Assembly (NCBI GenBank): GCA_930367215.1
Contig: OV884060.1
Span: forward strand, 10,558,001-10,622,000
Direction: 5' to 3'
DNA: 64,000 nucleotides
Source of the DNA: Pollenia angustigena
Taxonomy: Eukaryota > Arthropoda > Insecta > Diptera > Polleniidae
Shown here in pieces: positions 44,700 to 55,213 of the stretch. Both the position numbers and the translations under genes were made by a program. Position 1 is the first letter of the stretch. Each line of letters opens with the position of its first letter. Below the pieces are notes generated by a model that did no database searches, had not been told where the DNA came from, and was given only the letters and a program-made list of their open reading frames with translations.

Positions 44700-46590
44700 T
44701 TGTATTTTTAACATTTCTTTCTCTTCATTTTAAAAAGAAATAAATAATAAAAAGCGGATGAAAAATGAAAAATGTTGAATATAATATAAAGTAACCTTCG
44801 GAAGGATATAATTCCCAGTTTCTATTTTTTATTTTTTTTTACTTTGAATTTAAAATTTTGATAAACTTTTTTATTTATAACCGATGCTCTTGCACAAGAC
44901 TTGATTTCTAACTAAAACAATTTCTTACCACAAATATGGAAGATTTCTAGTTAAAAAGTCTCTTTGACAAAGTACTTAAGTGAATTAAAAAAAAAAAAAA
45001 AAATTTAAAAACGAAATGTTTAAAATATATGTAAACAGTTCAAACCAAAACACATACTCTTGTAAAAAAAACAAACACATATCATTGCCAATTTTTAGGC
45101 TGTCAGATACACTTTTTACACATATACACTTACCAACAGCTACTTAAATATATATAAACTGATATTAAAAGCCTTAAATTATCCATTAAATATCCACTCA
45201 GTCTGTATGAAAATATTCAAAATATTTCACTATAAACATATGAGTATATCTGCGATTATACACCTAAAATAAAGAAAGAAGGCCTTTAATTTATGCATTA
45301 AAATCCCCTCTTAATACTTCATCAAAAAACATATACATGCACTAACACACACACACACATATTTGGCAACAAATAAGCTTAATCAACAACAAGCCATACG
45401 TTCTGCAATCATGTCAAGTTAAGAAATAACGGCTACAAGAAGAAATATTTAATTTTTATATAATGCAAAGCGAATAACCAACCCATACAAACTTATAAAA
45501 AAAATTAAATTACTCTCTTAAACACACACACACATTGAAACAAACACATGCATTTTATATTTGTTATAAACAGCAAAAAAAAAAAGAGTGCTGAACAAGA
45601 ATCGGTTGTAAAAGATAAACAATGTAAGGAAATGAAATGAAAACAAAACATAATACAACACAACACAACAACAAACCAGCAAAAGTTTTACAACAGTTGT
45701 AAAAAAAATGCACACACATTCTTGTACTAGACTCTCTCTTAAACTCATACATCTCCAGATGATAAACATAAAAAAACAATATACAACTCCAACGCTATAG
45801 ATGAAACACCCAAAAATATACTTTGTTGGTGTAATAAAAGCGATAAAGAACGAAAAAATAAGAAAACAAAATGCCCGATAGACCTACATACAAACCCAAC
45901 AAAATACCCGCCAAATTGACAAGATACAATAGAAGATGTCAAAAGAAGAAAGAGATAAGGCAAATTGTATTTAGCATTCGATTCGTTTAGAAAAAAAAAA
46001 ATACGACACTAATGGCATTTTCTTTTCAGAGTAAAATTCTGCATTTATTCCGCCTTTTACATTTTTTTTATGTTCTTTTCTGAAAAACATGTGTTATTTT
46101 TAAAGGGTAAAGCGTTCTTTTCTGATGATGTTCCCTTTAACATTAAAAAAAATGCTACATGTTCAACACTCATTTTAATTACAGGGGCATGAGTGCAGCA
46201 CTAGATCAAATCGAATTCAGTACAAGGTGGTGGCAAGTTTTGAGCTGTAAACACTAACAATGCAATACAAAAAAATCTGTTATTTCTGTTGGTTTTGAAT
46301 TGTTGTAGTCTTCCCACTACCTGTAATTAAATTTACCTTCCGCTAATTGTACTTTATTGTTTAATGCCGAAATTTGTGTTCTTTTGTAAACGTAAAATAT
46401 GAAACACTTCTTAAAAATTAGGGGAGCATTTAAAAATGTTGCCAAGTCACATGTAACACTTATGCAACACTTTTTTTTTACAAAAGAAAACGCCATAAGC
46501 GAAAAACTAAGTTTTCGTACTCAAATTTTCAAAAAACAAAACACTCATAAAAATGCATTTTCTAAAAAAAAATATTTGGTCTTTTAAATG
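44700..46590. other. AT-rich intergenic DNA
   Basis: Contains (AC)n stretches (45346-45359, 45523-45534) and poly-A tracts. The minus ORFs at 45518-45963 are low-complexity and hydrophobic by composition only. Confidence 0.4.
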
Positions 46591-46599
46591 CTTTTCCGC

Positions 46600-47830
46600 T
46601 TTCAAAACGCAAAAGAAAGAAACGTTCGCATCAAACTCCAATTTGACGTTTGACAAAACACCAATTTTGACGTAAAAACGGACAACAACAAAAAAACATT
46701 ATCGTAACGAAATTACGAACTGTTAAAAATAAAACTCTTTTAAATACGTATTTGCAACAAAAACTCGTATTTTTACTCAATATACGCATTTTTCTAACGA
46801 AAATAAGTATTTATTTGGCTTACGACAACGCGTACTTTTTTAACAACACGTATTTCTAACGTAAACACGTATTATTCAAATGAAATTACGAACTTTTGTA
46901 AAGAAACACGCTATTTAAACATAAACGCGTATTTTTAATGAAATCAGCTTCTTTTCAAAAGAAAAAATACGTAGGCACGTGTTTATAAGGAAAACACGTG
47001 CTTATCTAACAGCACGTTCTAAAATACGTACTTTTAACGTAGATACGTATCTTTAACGAAAACACTTAATGAACAACATTTTAAATGAAATCCGCTCCCT
47101 TCTAACAAAAAGCGTACTTTTAACTCAATAAAACTGAATTGAATTGAAAAAAACGTAAGCACGTATTTATAATAAAAAAACGTGATGTTCTAACAACATG
47201 TACATTAATAGTAAACAAGTATTTTTCTATCGAAAACAATTACTTTTCTTCAGAAACAAGTACTTTTAACGTAAACACGTATTTTTAATAAAATCTGCTA
47301 CTTTTTTAACGAAATAAGAACTTTTAACGTAAGCAGGTATATATTACGAAGACACGAGCTTCTCTAATAAAAATTAATTTAACGTTAACACGTATTTTTC
47401 TTACGATAACTATTCTAAAGAAACACGTACCTTTAACGTTATCACGTATTTTTAATGAAACTAGCTCCTTTTACAACAAAATACGTACTTTTAACTCAAT
47501 AAAACTGAATTGAATGAAAAAAAAAACACAAGCACGTTTTTATTACGATAACACGTGCTGTTCTAGTAACACGTATTTTTAACGGAAAAGCACGTTTTTA
47601 TTACGAAAACACGTGCTGTTCTAGTAACACGTATTTTTAACGGAAAAGCATATTTTTTAAGGAAAACACATACTTTTCCAAAGAAACACGTGCTTTAAAC
47701 GTAAACACGTATTTTTAAGGCAAATTTCTTTTCTAACGAAATCAACTTCTTTCCTAACAAAATACGTACTTTTAACGAAAGCGCGTTCTAATCGCAAAAC
47801 AAGTATTTTATTAAAAAGGAAATTTTAAAA
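46600..47830 (+). repeat. degenerate repeat field built on ACGTATTTTTAACG words
   Basis: Variants of AACACGTATTTTTAACG, TACGTACTTTTAACGTAAAC and TCTAACGAAAACACGTGCTT follow each other for over 1.2 kb. A longer period shows as TACTCAATA at about 46774, then TAACTCAATAAAACTGAATT at 47121 and 47492 (347 and 371 bp apart). A clean local duplication of about 59 bp (GCACGTTTTTATTACG, ACACGTGCTGTTCTAGTAAC) lies at 47531-47650. Related words recur at 48420-48520. No ORF. Confidence 0.8.
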
Positions 47831-49024
47831 ACAGCGGCCTGATAAAATTTTTGTTGAAAAATGTAAACAAAATGCTGAATTGAAAAATCGTTAAAAGAGT
47901 TTTCTTAAGAAAAATCATTAAATATTAAGATAAAGTACGGTCTTGTTTTAACGTACGCGAAGTGTTCTTTTAGCATGCGCGTTCTGTATTTTGCTGCAAC
48001 CTCGCTTTGCATGCAGTTTGATGCATGAAAACACCCAAATGCAGCAAATGTATGCATGTAAATTAAAAGTTCACTACGAGTTCACTAAAAATACAGAACG
48101 CGTACGTTAAAAAACATTATATGTACAATAAAACAAGATTAGTACGTTATTTAAGTATATCTGTTCCTCAGCTGAAAATCGTTGTGTACCGTATTTTGTT
48201 TGTGTACAAATTTACAATTACAAGAAGAAGTTCTATAGAATGTGTTTTCTGAAAAATACACTACTATTGCGTACAGTTATGTTTTCGAAATCTGATTATA
48301 AAAAAACCAACGTAGTTTCAACGAAAATCCATCGGTTTAATATAAAACCGCAGAGTTGAGCTCAAAAAAGTTGTCACTACGATTATGTGTACCTGATTAA
48401 ATGGAAACAGCCTTGTTTTAAAGAATATAAATTGTTGTAACGTAATTCGTTACTTTTACGTAAAACCGTTGTTTTAACGAAAACACATTGTTTTAATAAA
48501 AATACGTTGCTTAAACAAACAAAAAGACTGCACTGAATGTTTAATTACCTCTTTAACAAAACCATCTAGTCTGTCATAAGAAAATCGTATTCAACACGAA
48601 TAAACCCAAACTAACTCATTGCAATCCTTTACCGAGTAGTCAAGGCTGTTAAATTAAAAAAAAAAAAAAAAATAAATACAACAAAACGTAAGGCAGCCAC
48701 TGAGGAACATTTTGCTTAAATAAATTGTAAGAGGGATAAAACAACTAAAAAATACTTGCAATTTACGGAAACCTGCTTAACTGAAAAGGAGTCAGCTAGC
48801 AGCCAGCCGTTCACAAGACGAAGTAGACTCAGGTTATTAAGAGCTGCTGCTAAATTCTTTTAAGCTTTTAAAAATGTAATAAAACGCAATTCATTTTATC
48901 TTACAACGAAAAATAAAAATGGGAAACTCCTTAATTTTTACTTACAAAATAACGCTTTTTGTTGCCAGAAAAAGAAAAACAAAGGGCTGGAACCGACTAA
49001 ATGGGTGGTAAGATGGTCTTGCTG
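47830..49024. other. AT-rich DNA, partly echoing the ACGTA repeat
   Basis: AACGTACGCGAAGTGTTC and AGAACGCGTACGTT near 47950 and 48095 are inverted, possibly the ends of a small MITE (about 47950-48110). Otherwise nothing assigned. Confidence 0.35.
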
Positions 49025-49029
49025 GGCTG

Positions 49030-49441
49030 CACAGTGGGAGATGTTCGAAAAAATGGAGATAGCTCGGGTATTGAAAACGGTAAGTGTGATTGGAATGAAA
49101 TTTCAGGTGGCAATTAAGGACTTGTATTGAAGTTGAAGTTTTATGTTTGGGGTTTATTAATTTCCAGATAGATTTTAATAGTAGAGCACCAAAAAATATT
49201 AAAGACGATTTAGAATTCTAAATTGTAGCCCGTTTTAAGAATTTGTAGTACACAAGGTGCCCCACTTTGGGAACATATGGCGGTCATCTTGACATGTCTA
49301 TATTCTATATATACCAAGTCTAAGACTCAAACTCGATTACAAGTCCTTAATTGTGATCTGAAAATTTATTCCAGTCCGACCAACCATTTACGAGATCTAG
49401 ATTTTTTTTTTTATTTATTTTTTACAAAATCTCCCACTGTG
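49030..49441. mobile_element. Transib-like MITE (CACAGTG ends, GGCTG duplication)
   Basis: Both ends start CACAGTGGGAGAT (left 49030; right, reverse complement of 49429-49441). A perfect 5-bp, GC-rich direct repeat GGCTG flanks the element (49025-49029, 49442-49446). Inner arms are also mirrored (AATTAAGGACTTGTATTGA / TCGATTACAAGTCCTTAATT). Transib elements, relatives of RAG1, have CACWRTG ends and 5-bp GC-rich target duplications, and CACAGTG equals the recombination-signal heptamer. There is no transposase here, but a Transib transposase fossil lies at 53-63 kb. Confidence 0.75.
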
Positions 49442-49449
49442 GGCTGGTT

Positions 49450-49728
49450 TTGAAAAGAAAAACGAAAATGTTTAAGAAATAAACGAATATAAATGTTGCT
49501 GCTGATAGCTTTTGGCAAATGTCATGAAACCAATGTAATATTAAAACGAAATATGGCCAGAAATAAAATAAGCGAAGAAAAGGAAGACCGTAAAATACAT
49601 CACTAAAAAGTTATGGCTTTGTTGCCACTACCCCGTTTTCATTTGATTTTGGTGTTCTGCTTTTAATTTAATGTGTCATTTGGTGTTTTCATGACGATTT
49701 TGTAAATTTTAGAATGGTTATTTTAAAC

Positions 49729-49762
<34 letters not shown>

Positions 49763-51415
49763 ACTGTCAATTGTAATTGATTTGATGTTAAATTTACGTC
49801 ACAAGCAAAACCAATTTAAAAAATATATACAAATAAATCCATGACCATGAAATGGAGCAGAGTTGGGGATTTATACAAATTTTATTTATTTGAATAAGTT
49901 GTTGAGTAAAAAAAAATATATTTGAAAATATTAATAAAAACATTTGTTACTTCATTCTGAATTAAATTACAAAAAGACCTTAAACTTTCATTCGAGCTTA
50001 TTTTATTTTATCTTCGATTAATTATGTTTACGTTTTTTTTTCTTTCTAAGGGCTTTTTAAATACAATTAAAAAAACTGTTGCCTACTTTTAGGATTTCAT
50101 AGGAAATGAGGTAATGAAATTACTGCAACAGTCTGTGATATGATCTTTATCATACAAACGATTTCAACAATTCCAAAATTTTTTAAATTCTTTCTCGAAA
50201 ATGCTTTCTTTTTAAAAATCCCATCTTCATTTTTAAGAGCACATAAATTAAAACGAAGAATTATGTTGAGATATAAATGAAACTCAGAATTTATATAAAA
50301 CAAAATTTAATTGCTAATTTTTCCTAAATACATAATACAATACCAGTTTTTTTTTTTTTTTATTCCCTTGACTATTTTTCCTTCCAGTTATACTTAACTT
50401 TTCATCCCTAACCCTCATTCTTTATTCGTCTATTTAATTCCCCAATACCAGTAAAACTTAAAACAGCGAAAGAAGCAGGAAATAGTAGAAAAATGTTTAA
50501 AAGAAAAATAAGAAATTAAAATAAATTGTATTAAAAGCTATAAAAATCACAATGTTTTTCTGTAGCTACTTTTAGGGGTTTTAACGCTTTTATTCTTTTT
50601 TTTAAGGTTTTGTGTAAATGGTAAGAATTACGCCAGCAAAGGCCAGTTAAACAAATAAACAAAAGAACTGAAACAAATTTTTTTTTTGATTTCCACTCAA
50701 CATTTTAAGTTTAAGTGGTAAAATACTACAATAAAACCCAACTACCAACTTTAGTTATTTCTCTAACCAGCCGAGAAATATGCAACATTTTTGTATATAT
50801 TTAAGAGGAGAGTTTGTATATATGTTATGTATTTTGCTGCTGTTGGCGCTCTTAATAGGATTACTATACAAAGTAAACGAATGGCTTTAGATTAAGATTA
50901 TGTAAATAGATCATTGTGTTAACTAAGTACAAAAGTATGAATGAAGGCTGGTTAAAAATACAAAAACAGCTAAAAATAAGAGACAAAAAAGAAAAAAAGA
51001 AAACAACACTCAATGAAAGAAAATCAAGAAATAAAGTAAAGTATGCAATAAAATTCAATGGAATTACCATACACGTAGTATATTCGATGATTAGATATGA
51101 TAATATATGCAGTTTTCTTCTGTTTTCTCTATTCTTACTTGTTTCCTTCGATTATTCAATGTTATAAAAGTAGGCATTGGCATAAAATGTAATGCTTGCT
51201 GAAATGTTCGTATATATCGAACTTTACTATAGTTAAGAAACAAAATGTCTAAATTTTATTGCACAGTGTAAATAAAGGCATTGAATTTTTTGTTTCTTTA
51301 AATATTGGGTGTTTATGTTTTATTACTTAAGAGAATTTGGCAGTATGCAAATGAGGTGTGTTTTTAGGCGCAACTCTGATTTAGTAATTCCATTCACCGA
51401 ACCTAAAAGGGTTTA
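49450..51415. other. AT-rich intergenic DNA
   Basis: A (GA)n microsatellite at 49731-49762 and poly-T tracts. The ORFs (50097-50303, 50864-51070, 50916-51167) show no recognisable motif. Confidence 0.4.
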
Positions 51416-51419
51416 TATA

Positions 51420-52760
51420 AGTTTGTCATTCCGTTTGTAATTTCTACAATATTGGTCTTAGACCATATCAAGTATGTATATATATTAGAGCGACTCAAGT
51501 TGTATGGAAGCAAAATTCGTGCTCGATGTACCCTCCTAAAAATGAACCTTGGACTTTTTTAAGATAACATTTGAAATATTTCGGTTCCAGCTTTGACCTC
51601 TCGTGAGCTGGACCAATTTGAAAAAGGGTCTATTTTTTCATGTTTTGTTAATTTGAGAATCTGTTTCCATACCAACATATACCAATTGGGTATCATAAGA
51701 AAGGTTTTTTTAAAGCGCGTCCAACTGTATATACAATTTGTCCAAGGACGATCATCCATGTCCTTTTTAAGGATTTTCTTTAAAAAAATATATATTCCAG
51801 AGTACCGTGTAAAATGCATCTAATTTGCAAAAATCTATATTATTTACATACAAAGATGATGTAGTTGGCAAAAGAAAAATTTGATACCCATATTGCCCTA
51901 TTTAAAACGAAGGGCTACCACCCCATTGCATTTTTGTCAAAACGCGAACTAGCACGAATTTCAAAAAAAGCTGAAACACGTATTTAATTAAATCAACTAA
52001 AGATTAGACTGTGTTAATTTGGCACTTTTATTACAAACAACCCCGAACAAAAAATTCAAAAACCGTTTTTTTTACAGAAAATCCTTAAAAAAAGGACATG
52101 GATGATCGTCCTTGGACAAATTGTATATACAGTTGGACGCGCCTTAAAAAAAACCTTTCTTATGATATCCAATTGGTATATGTTGGTATGGAAACAGATT
52201 CTCAAATTAACAAAACATGAAAAAATAGACCCTTTTTTTAAACTTGTCCAGCTCACGAGTGGTCACAGCTGGAGCCGAAATATTTAAAATGTCATCTTAA
52301 AAAAGTCCAAGGTTAATTTTTAGGAGGGTACATCGAGCACTTTTTTTGGTGAGTCGCTCTAATATATATGTATATCCTAGGCTCTTATGAGAAGCGAAGT
52401 TTGTTTAACGATATCCACCTGTCCGTCGCACATAGGGGTTTTTTGCCAATCTAGCCGGACATTACTTTTTGTTTTAGCTTATATTGCTTCTTAAAAGTTA
52501 TTGAGTGCCCCTAGATCGATGAAACTTGGCAGAAATATGTGATATTGTCATAGGCAGGTAAACCTAAAAAATAAATAAAATCGGACCAAGGAGGAAAATG
52601 TTCCCCCTAGAAGAACTAATCCAACCTCTGAAAAATGCAATTTTTTTTAAACTTTTCCCATACTTTTGTTTGGCAAATGCAACTTTTAACGTCGGCGAAA
52701 GTTAAAAAACCTAAAATAAGACCCATGAGATCGTAAAATTACACTTTTCGCCCCCCGCCC
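51420..52760 (+). repeat. dispersed repeat split by a foldback element
   Basis: CATTCCGTTTGTAATTTCTA (51427) to 51484 and CTTATGAGAAGCGAAGTTTG (52382) to about 52760 are the two halves of the repeat also seen at 19425-19660. The right half continues with CACCTGTCCGTCGCACA, GATCGATGAAACTTGG and AAAATCGGACCAAGGAGG, typical wording of fly dispersed repeats. The foldback at 51485-52362 lies between them. Confidence 0.65.
51485..52362. mobile_element. foldback element with ~320-bp inverted arms
   Basis: TTAGAGCGACTC (51485) and GAGTCGCTCTAA (to 52362) are exact inverted ends. The arms match along most of 51485-51800 and 52060-52362 (ACATATACCAATTGG, CAAGGACGATCATCCATGTC, AGGAGGGTACATCGAGCAC). TA-rich flanks hide the target duplication (TA or longer). 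The mirrored ORFs in the two arms (51559-51819 minus, 52102-52287 plus) are the same sequence read twice, not two genes. Confidence 0.85.
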
Positions 52761-53117
52761 CCTTTTGAGGGCGGTTACATAAAATAATATTTAAAAAAAA
52801 TGTAAATATTAAAAGAAATAGATTACTAACGCCTTAATACTATAAAAATTAAATTTTTGAACTTTAATGGGTAGGGGGAGATATCCCTCCAAACACCCCC
52901 CCCCCCCCGGAACGACCCTGTAAAATTTTTTTTTTTTTTGCTAATTTCCAAAACATATTAATTTTTAAGATTTTATGTGACTTTTATATATTTTATAGTA
53001 TTTAATTTATCTGAAAATAATTAATATATTCGTAATAATAACTTATTTATAATAGTAACAGCAAATTTTATTTAAAATAATAACAACTAATTTATTTAAA
53101 ATAACTTCTCTTTTGCA
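52760..53117. other. 3' flank of the Transib transposase gene, AT-rich
   Basis: A run of C (52899-52910) and poly-T (52925-52939). The left terminal repeat of the Transib element is expected in this region or beyond, but I could not identify a CACWRTG-type end. Confidence 0.35.
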
Positions 53118-53420
53118 CTAAGATGATGATGAGTGCCATGGTTCTTCTTCGTCTGCTTCTTCAAAATCCTCTTCTGAATCTGAATTCTCTTCAGAGCCAA
53201 GTACAGGTGGAAGCATAAAAGAAATTGCTTCTTTCGTAAAGGGTAGTGACTTTTTTTTTGGAGTTGGTCTTATACTAGTAATCAGTGGGTCAGAACTGAG
53301 CAAAAGTCTATTTATAACATCTTTGTTACACTGAACCCTCGAAAACTTTCTAGCAAAATTCTGCCTGTAAAGCCGAAAATGTTTATTTCGTGCCTCAGAC
53401 GCTTCTTCTGATAATAGCCC
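53118..53420 (-). pseudogene. Transib transposase, C-terminal piece (downstream of BEL insertion)
   Basis: The minus frame from 53420 reads LLSEEASEARNKHFRLYRQN, then KFSRVQCNKDVINRLLLSSD and PLITSIRPTPKKKS, ending in an acidic tail and a stop at 53118. The Ser-Glu at 53411-53406 aligns with the RAG1/Transib catalytic Glu region (RAG1 E962, 'SEGNESGNK'). In Transib relatives the block 'LSEEAxEARNKxxxxYRxxxxRKxSR' is highly conserved. The gene continues upstream at 61520-63254 on the other side of the retrotransposon. The open frame extends a few codons into the LTR by chance. Confidence 0.9.
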
Positions 53421-53786
53421 TGTTAATTTCCGCAGGAATTGAATACACACTTACTCGTTTAACTTTAAAATAGAACTCATTTATTTACATATTATTATTT
53501 CACTTAAATACTAAATTCTTATCACTAAAACAGTAACAATATTCCTACCTACTAGATCTTATAAATTACAATAATACATACATGCACCCTAAATAAACAA
53601 AAGATAAAACGATCGTTATAAACGCATTAGTGTTTATTAGAAAATAAAGGATCGCTCACATGCATGTATGTATTACATATTATATGTGTGTACCACGTGT
53701 TGAGTTTAAAATAACATTCTGGCGGCCTTGAAAGATTGTAATCTGTTTATGATGTGTGTACACCAGATGTTATTTCAAACTCAACA
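53421..53786 (-). mobile_element. BEL/Pao LTR (minus orientation)
   Basis: On the minus strand it runs TGTTGAGTTTGAAAT (53786) to GAAATTAACA (53421), with the usual TG...CA ends. It abuts AGCCC (53416-53420), repeated at 61520-61524 at the other edge of the insertion. An internal repeat, ACAATCTTTCAAGGCCGCCA, occurs once inside the LTR and once just outside its start. It is related to the LTR fragment at 961-1388. Confidence 0.9.
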
Positions 53787-53796
53787 TTCTGGCGGC

Positions 53797-53984
53797 CTTG
53801 AAAGATTGTAGTCTTTTAACAAATTGTTATCTCGTTAATATTTTATACGTATACATCTTTTAGTCTTAACATTATAGTTACATTAATCTAGTTAAATAAT
53901 AAAGAATTAATACCTTTTACAATATAATTACATTAATCTAGGTAGAGCAACGGTTGCGGGTAAATAGTTTGAAGATATAATGCA
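53797..53984 (-). repeat. 188-bp duplicate of the BEL 3' segment, copy 1
   Basis: It is identical base for base to 55026-55213 (same orientation), covering the end of the env-like frame and the 3' untranslated stretch. Part of it (53880-53929) is repeated in inverted orientation at 53984-54033, so the left side of the element is locally palindromic. Confidence 0.95.
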
Positions 53985-54033
53985 ATTATATTGTAAAAGG
54001 TATTAATTCTTTATTATTTAACTAGATTAATGT

Positions 54034-54108
54034 TCTATTTTAAAGTTAAACGAGTAAGTGTGTATTCAATTCCTGCGGAAATTAACATTTTGGTGACCCC
54101 GACGTGAT
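54034..54108 (+). other. short LTR 3' end plus primer-binding site (plus orientation)
   Basis: 54034-54087 repeats the last 54 bp of the LTR (ending CCTGCGGAAATTAACA) in plus orientation, then TTTTGGTGACCCCGACGTGA (54088-54107) is the primer-binding-site region. Only this end of the LTR is present before the PBS; it is joined upstream to an inverted scrap of the 3' untranslated stretch rather than to the rest of the LTR. Confidence 0.85.
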
Positions 54109-54160
54109 AATTGAAAAAAGTAATAACAATTTCAAGTAAGTAAAAATAAAAATAAAAATA

Positions 54161-55030
54161 ATGAATCCTATCGATATTATCCAATACCAGGAGAAGTTAG
54201 GGCAGAAAATTTCAGGCCTTTACAATGCTCTGAGTGCTTTAGCTCAGGGCAATGTTAATGAGCAGGGATTAAAAATTGAAGTAAAAAAAACAAGAGAATC
54301 GTTTAAAAATTCAGTTGAAGAATTTAATAAAAATGATAAAGAGCTCCGACCACCTTCCGCAACAATGGAAAAGAATAATTATTTTAAAACAGACTTTGTG
54401 AAGAAGGTGCAGGAAATTTCAGAAAATTTTGAAAAATTGTATCAAAATGTAAAAGACAGAATAGAGCAGCAAGAAATGCGGCAACAAGCTTCTATTTCTA
54501 ATATACAGGCTAAAAAATGTTTACCTCAGGAAGAAAGTGAAATGAAAAAATTTGCTGTGAAGCTAGAGTATGAAAGGGAAAAACATGCTGGTTTGAAACG
54601 GCAATTTCAGTATATTTTAGATGAGGTAGAAGTAAATATAGACAATTTCAAATGTAAAAAGATAACAATTGATGCTGTAAAAGACAAGTTTGAAATTGCA
54701 GAAAAAGTGTTCTTTCAATATATTGGAGAATTTCCTGATGATGAGTTGACTGAGGTATTCTACTCATTGCGTGATTCATATCAGGAGATTTCAAATATTG
54801 GAATAAGTTTTAAATCCCTTCCATTTACATTGCCATCAATTGACCTACCACAATTTGATGGAAAAACTACGGAATGGGATACATTTAAAGAATTGTTTGA
54901 ACAATTAATAATGAATCAACCAATTTCAAAAACACAAAAGATGTGTGTATTAAAATCAAAATTAACTGGTGAGGCAATAAAGAAAATAGCAAAATTACCC
55001 TCCAGAGAAGAAAATTTTGATATAGCTTGA
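54161..55030 (+). pseudogene. BEL/Pao gag, N-terminal part (separated by rearrangement)
   Basis: 289 codons starting MNPIDIIQYQEKLG, 73 bases after the LTR end and PBS. Residues about 30-200 are charged and likely coiled-coil (KKTRESFKNSVEEFNKNDKE, FEKLYQNVKDRIEQQEMRQQ). LPSIDLPQFDGKTTEWDTFK (about residues 225-245) is the start of the DUF1759 Gag capsid-like domain of BEL/Pao elements. The frame stops right after the Ala codon at 55024-55026, where the sequence switches into the 3' segment of the element in inverse orientation. The matching downstream part of gag is at the far end of the insertion, minus strand, beginning at about 61519. It is a true gag truncated by rearrangement, not by point mutation. 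Confidence 0.9.
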
Positions 55031-55213
55031 AAGATTGTAGTCTTTTAACAAATTGTTATCTCGTTAATATTTTATACGTATACATCTTTTAGTCTTAACA
55101 TTATAGTTACATTAATCTAGTTAAATAATAAAGAATTAATACCTTTTACAATATAATTACATTAATCTAGGTAGAGCAACGGTTGCGGGTAAATAGTTTG
55201 AAGATATAATGCA
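55026..55213 (-). repeat. 188-bp BEL 3' segment, copy 2
   Basis: Identical to 53797-53984. It contains the stop region of the env-like frame (stop at 55157) and the following untranslated stretch. Its outer edge, CTTG at 55026-55029, coincides with the same four bases in gag and marks the rearrangement joint. Confidence 0.95.

Noticed and set aside
45518..45963. Membrane-protein-like minus-strand ORFs
   Set aside because: Hydrophobicity follows from T-rich composition, there is no conserved motif, and the ORFs overlap in different frames.
51559..52287. Two similar ORFs on opposite strands that looked like a duplicated gene pair
   Set aside because: They are the two arms of one inverted-repeat element.
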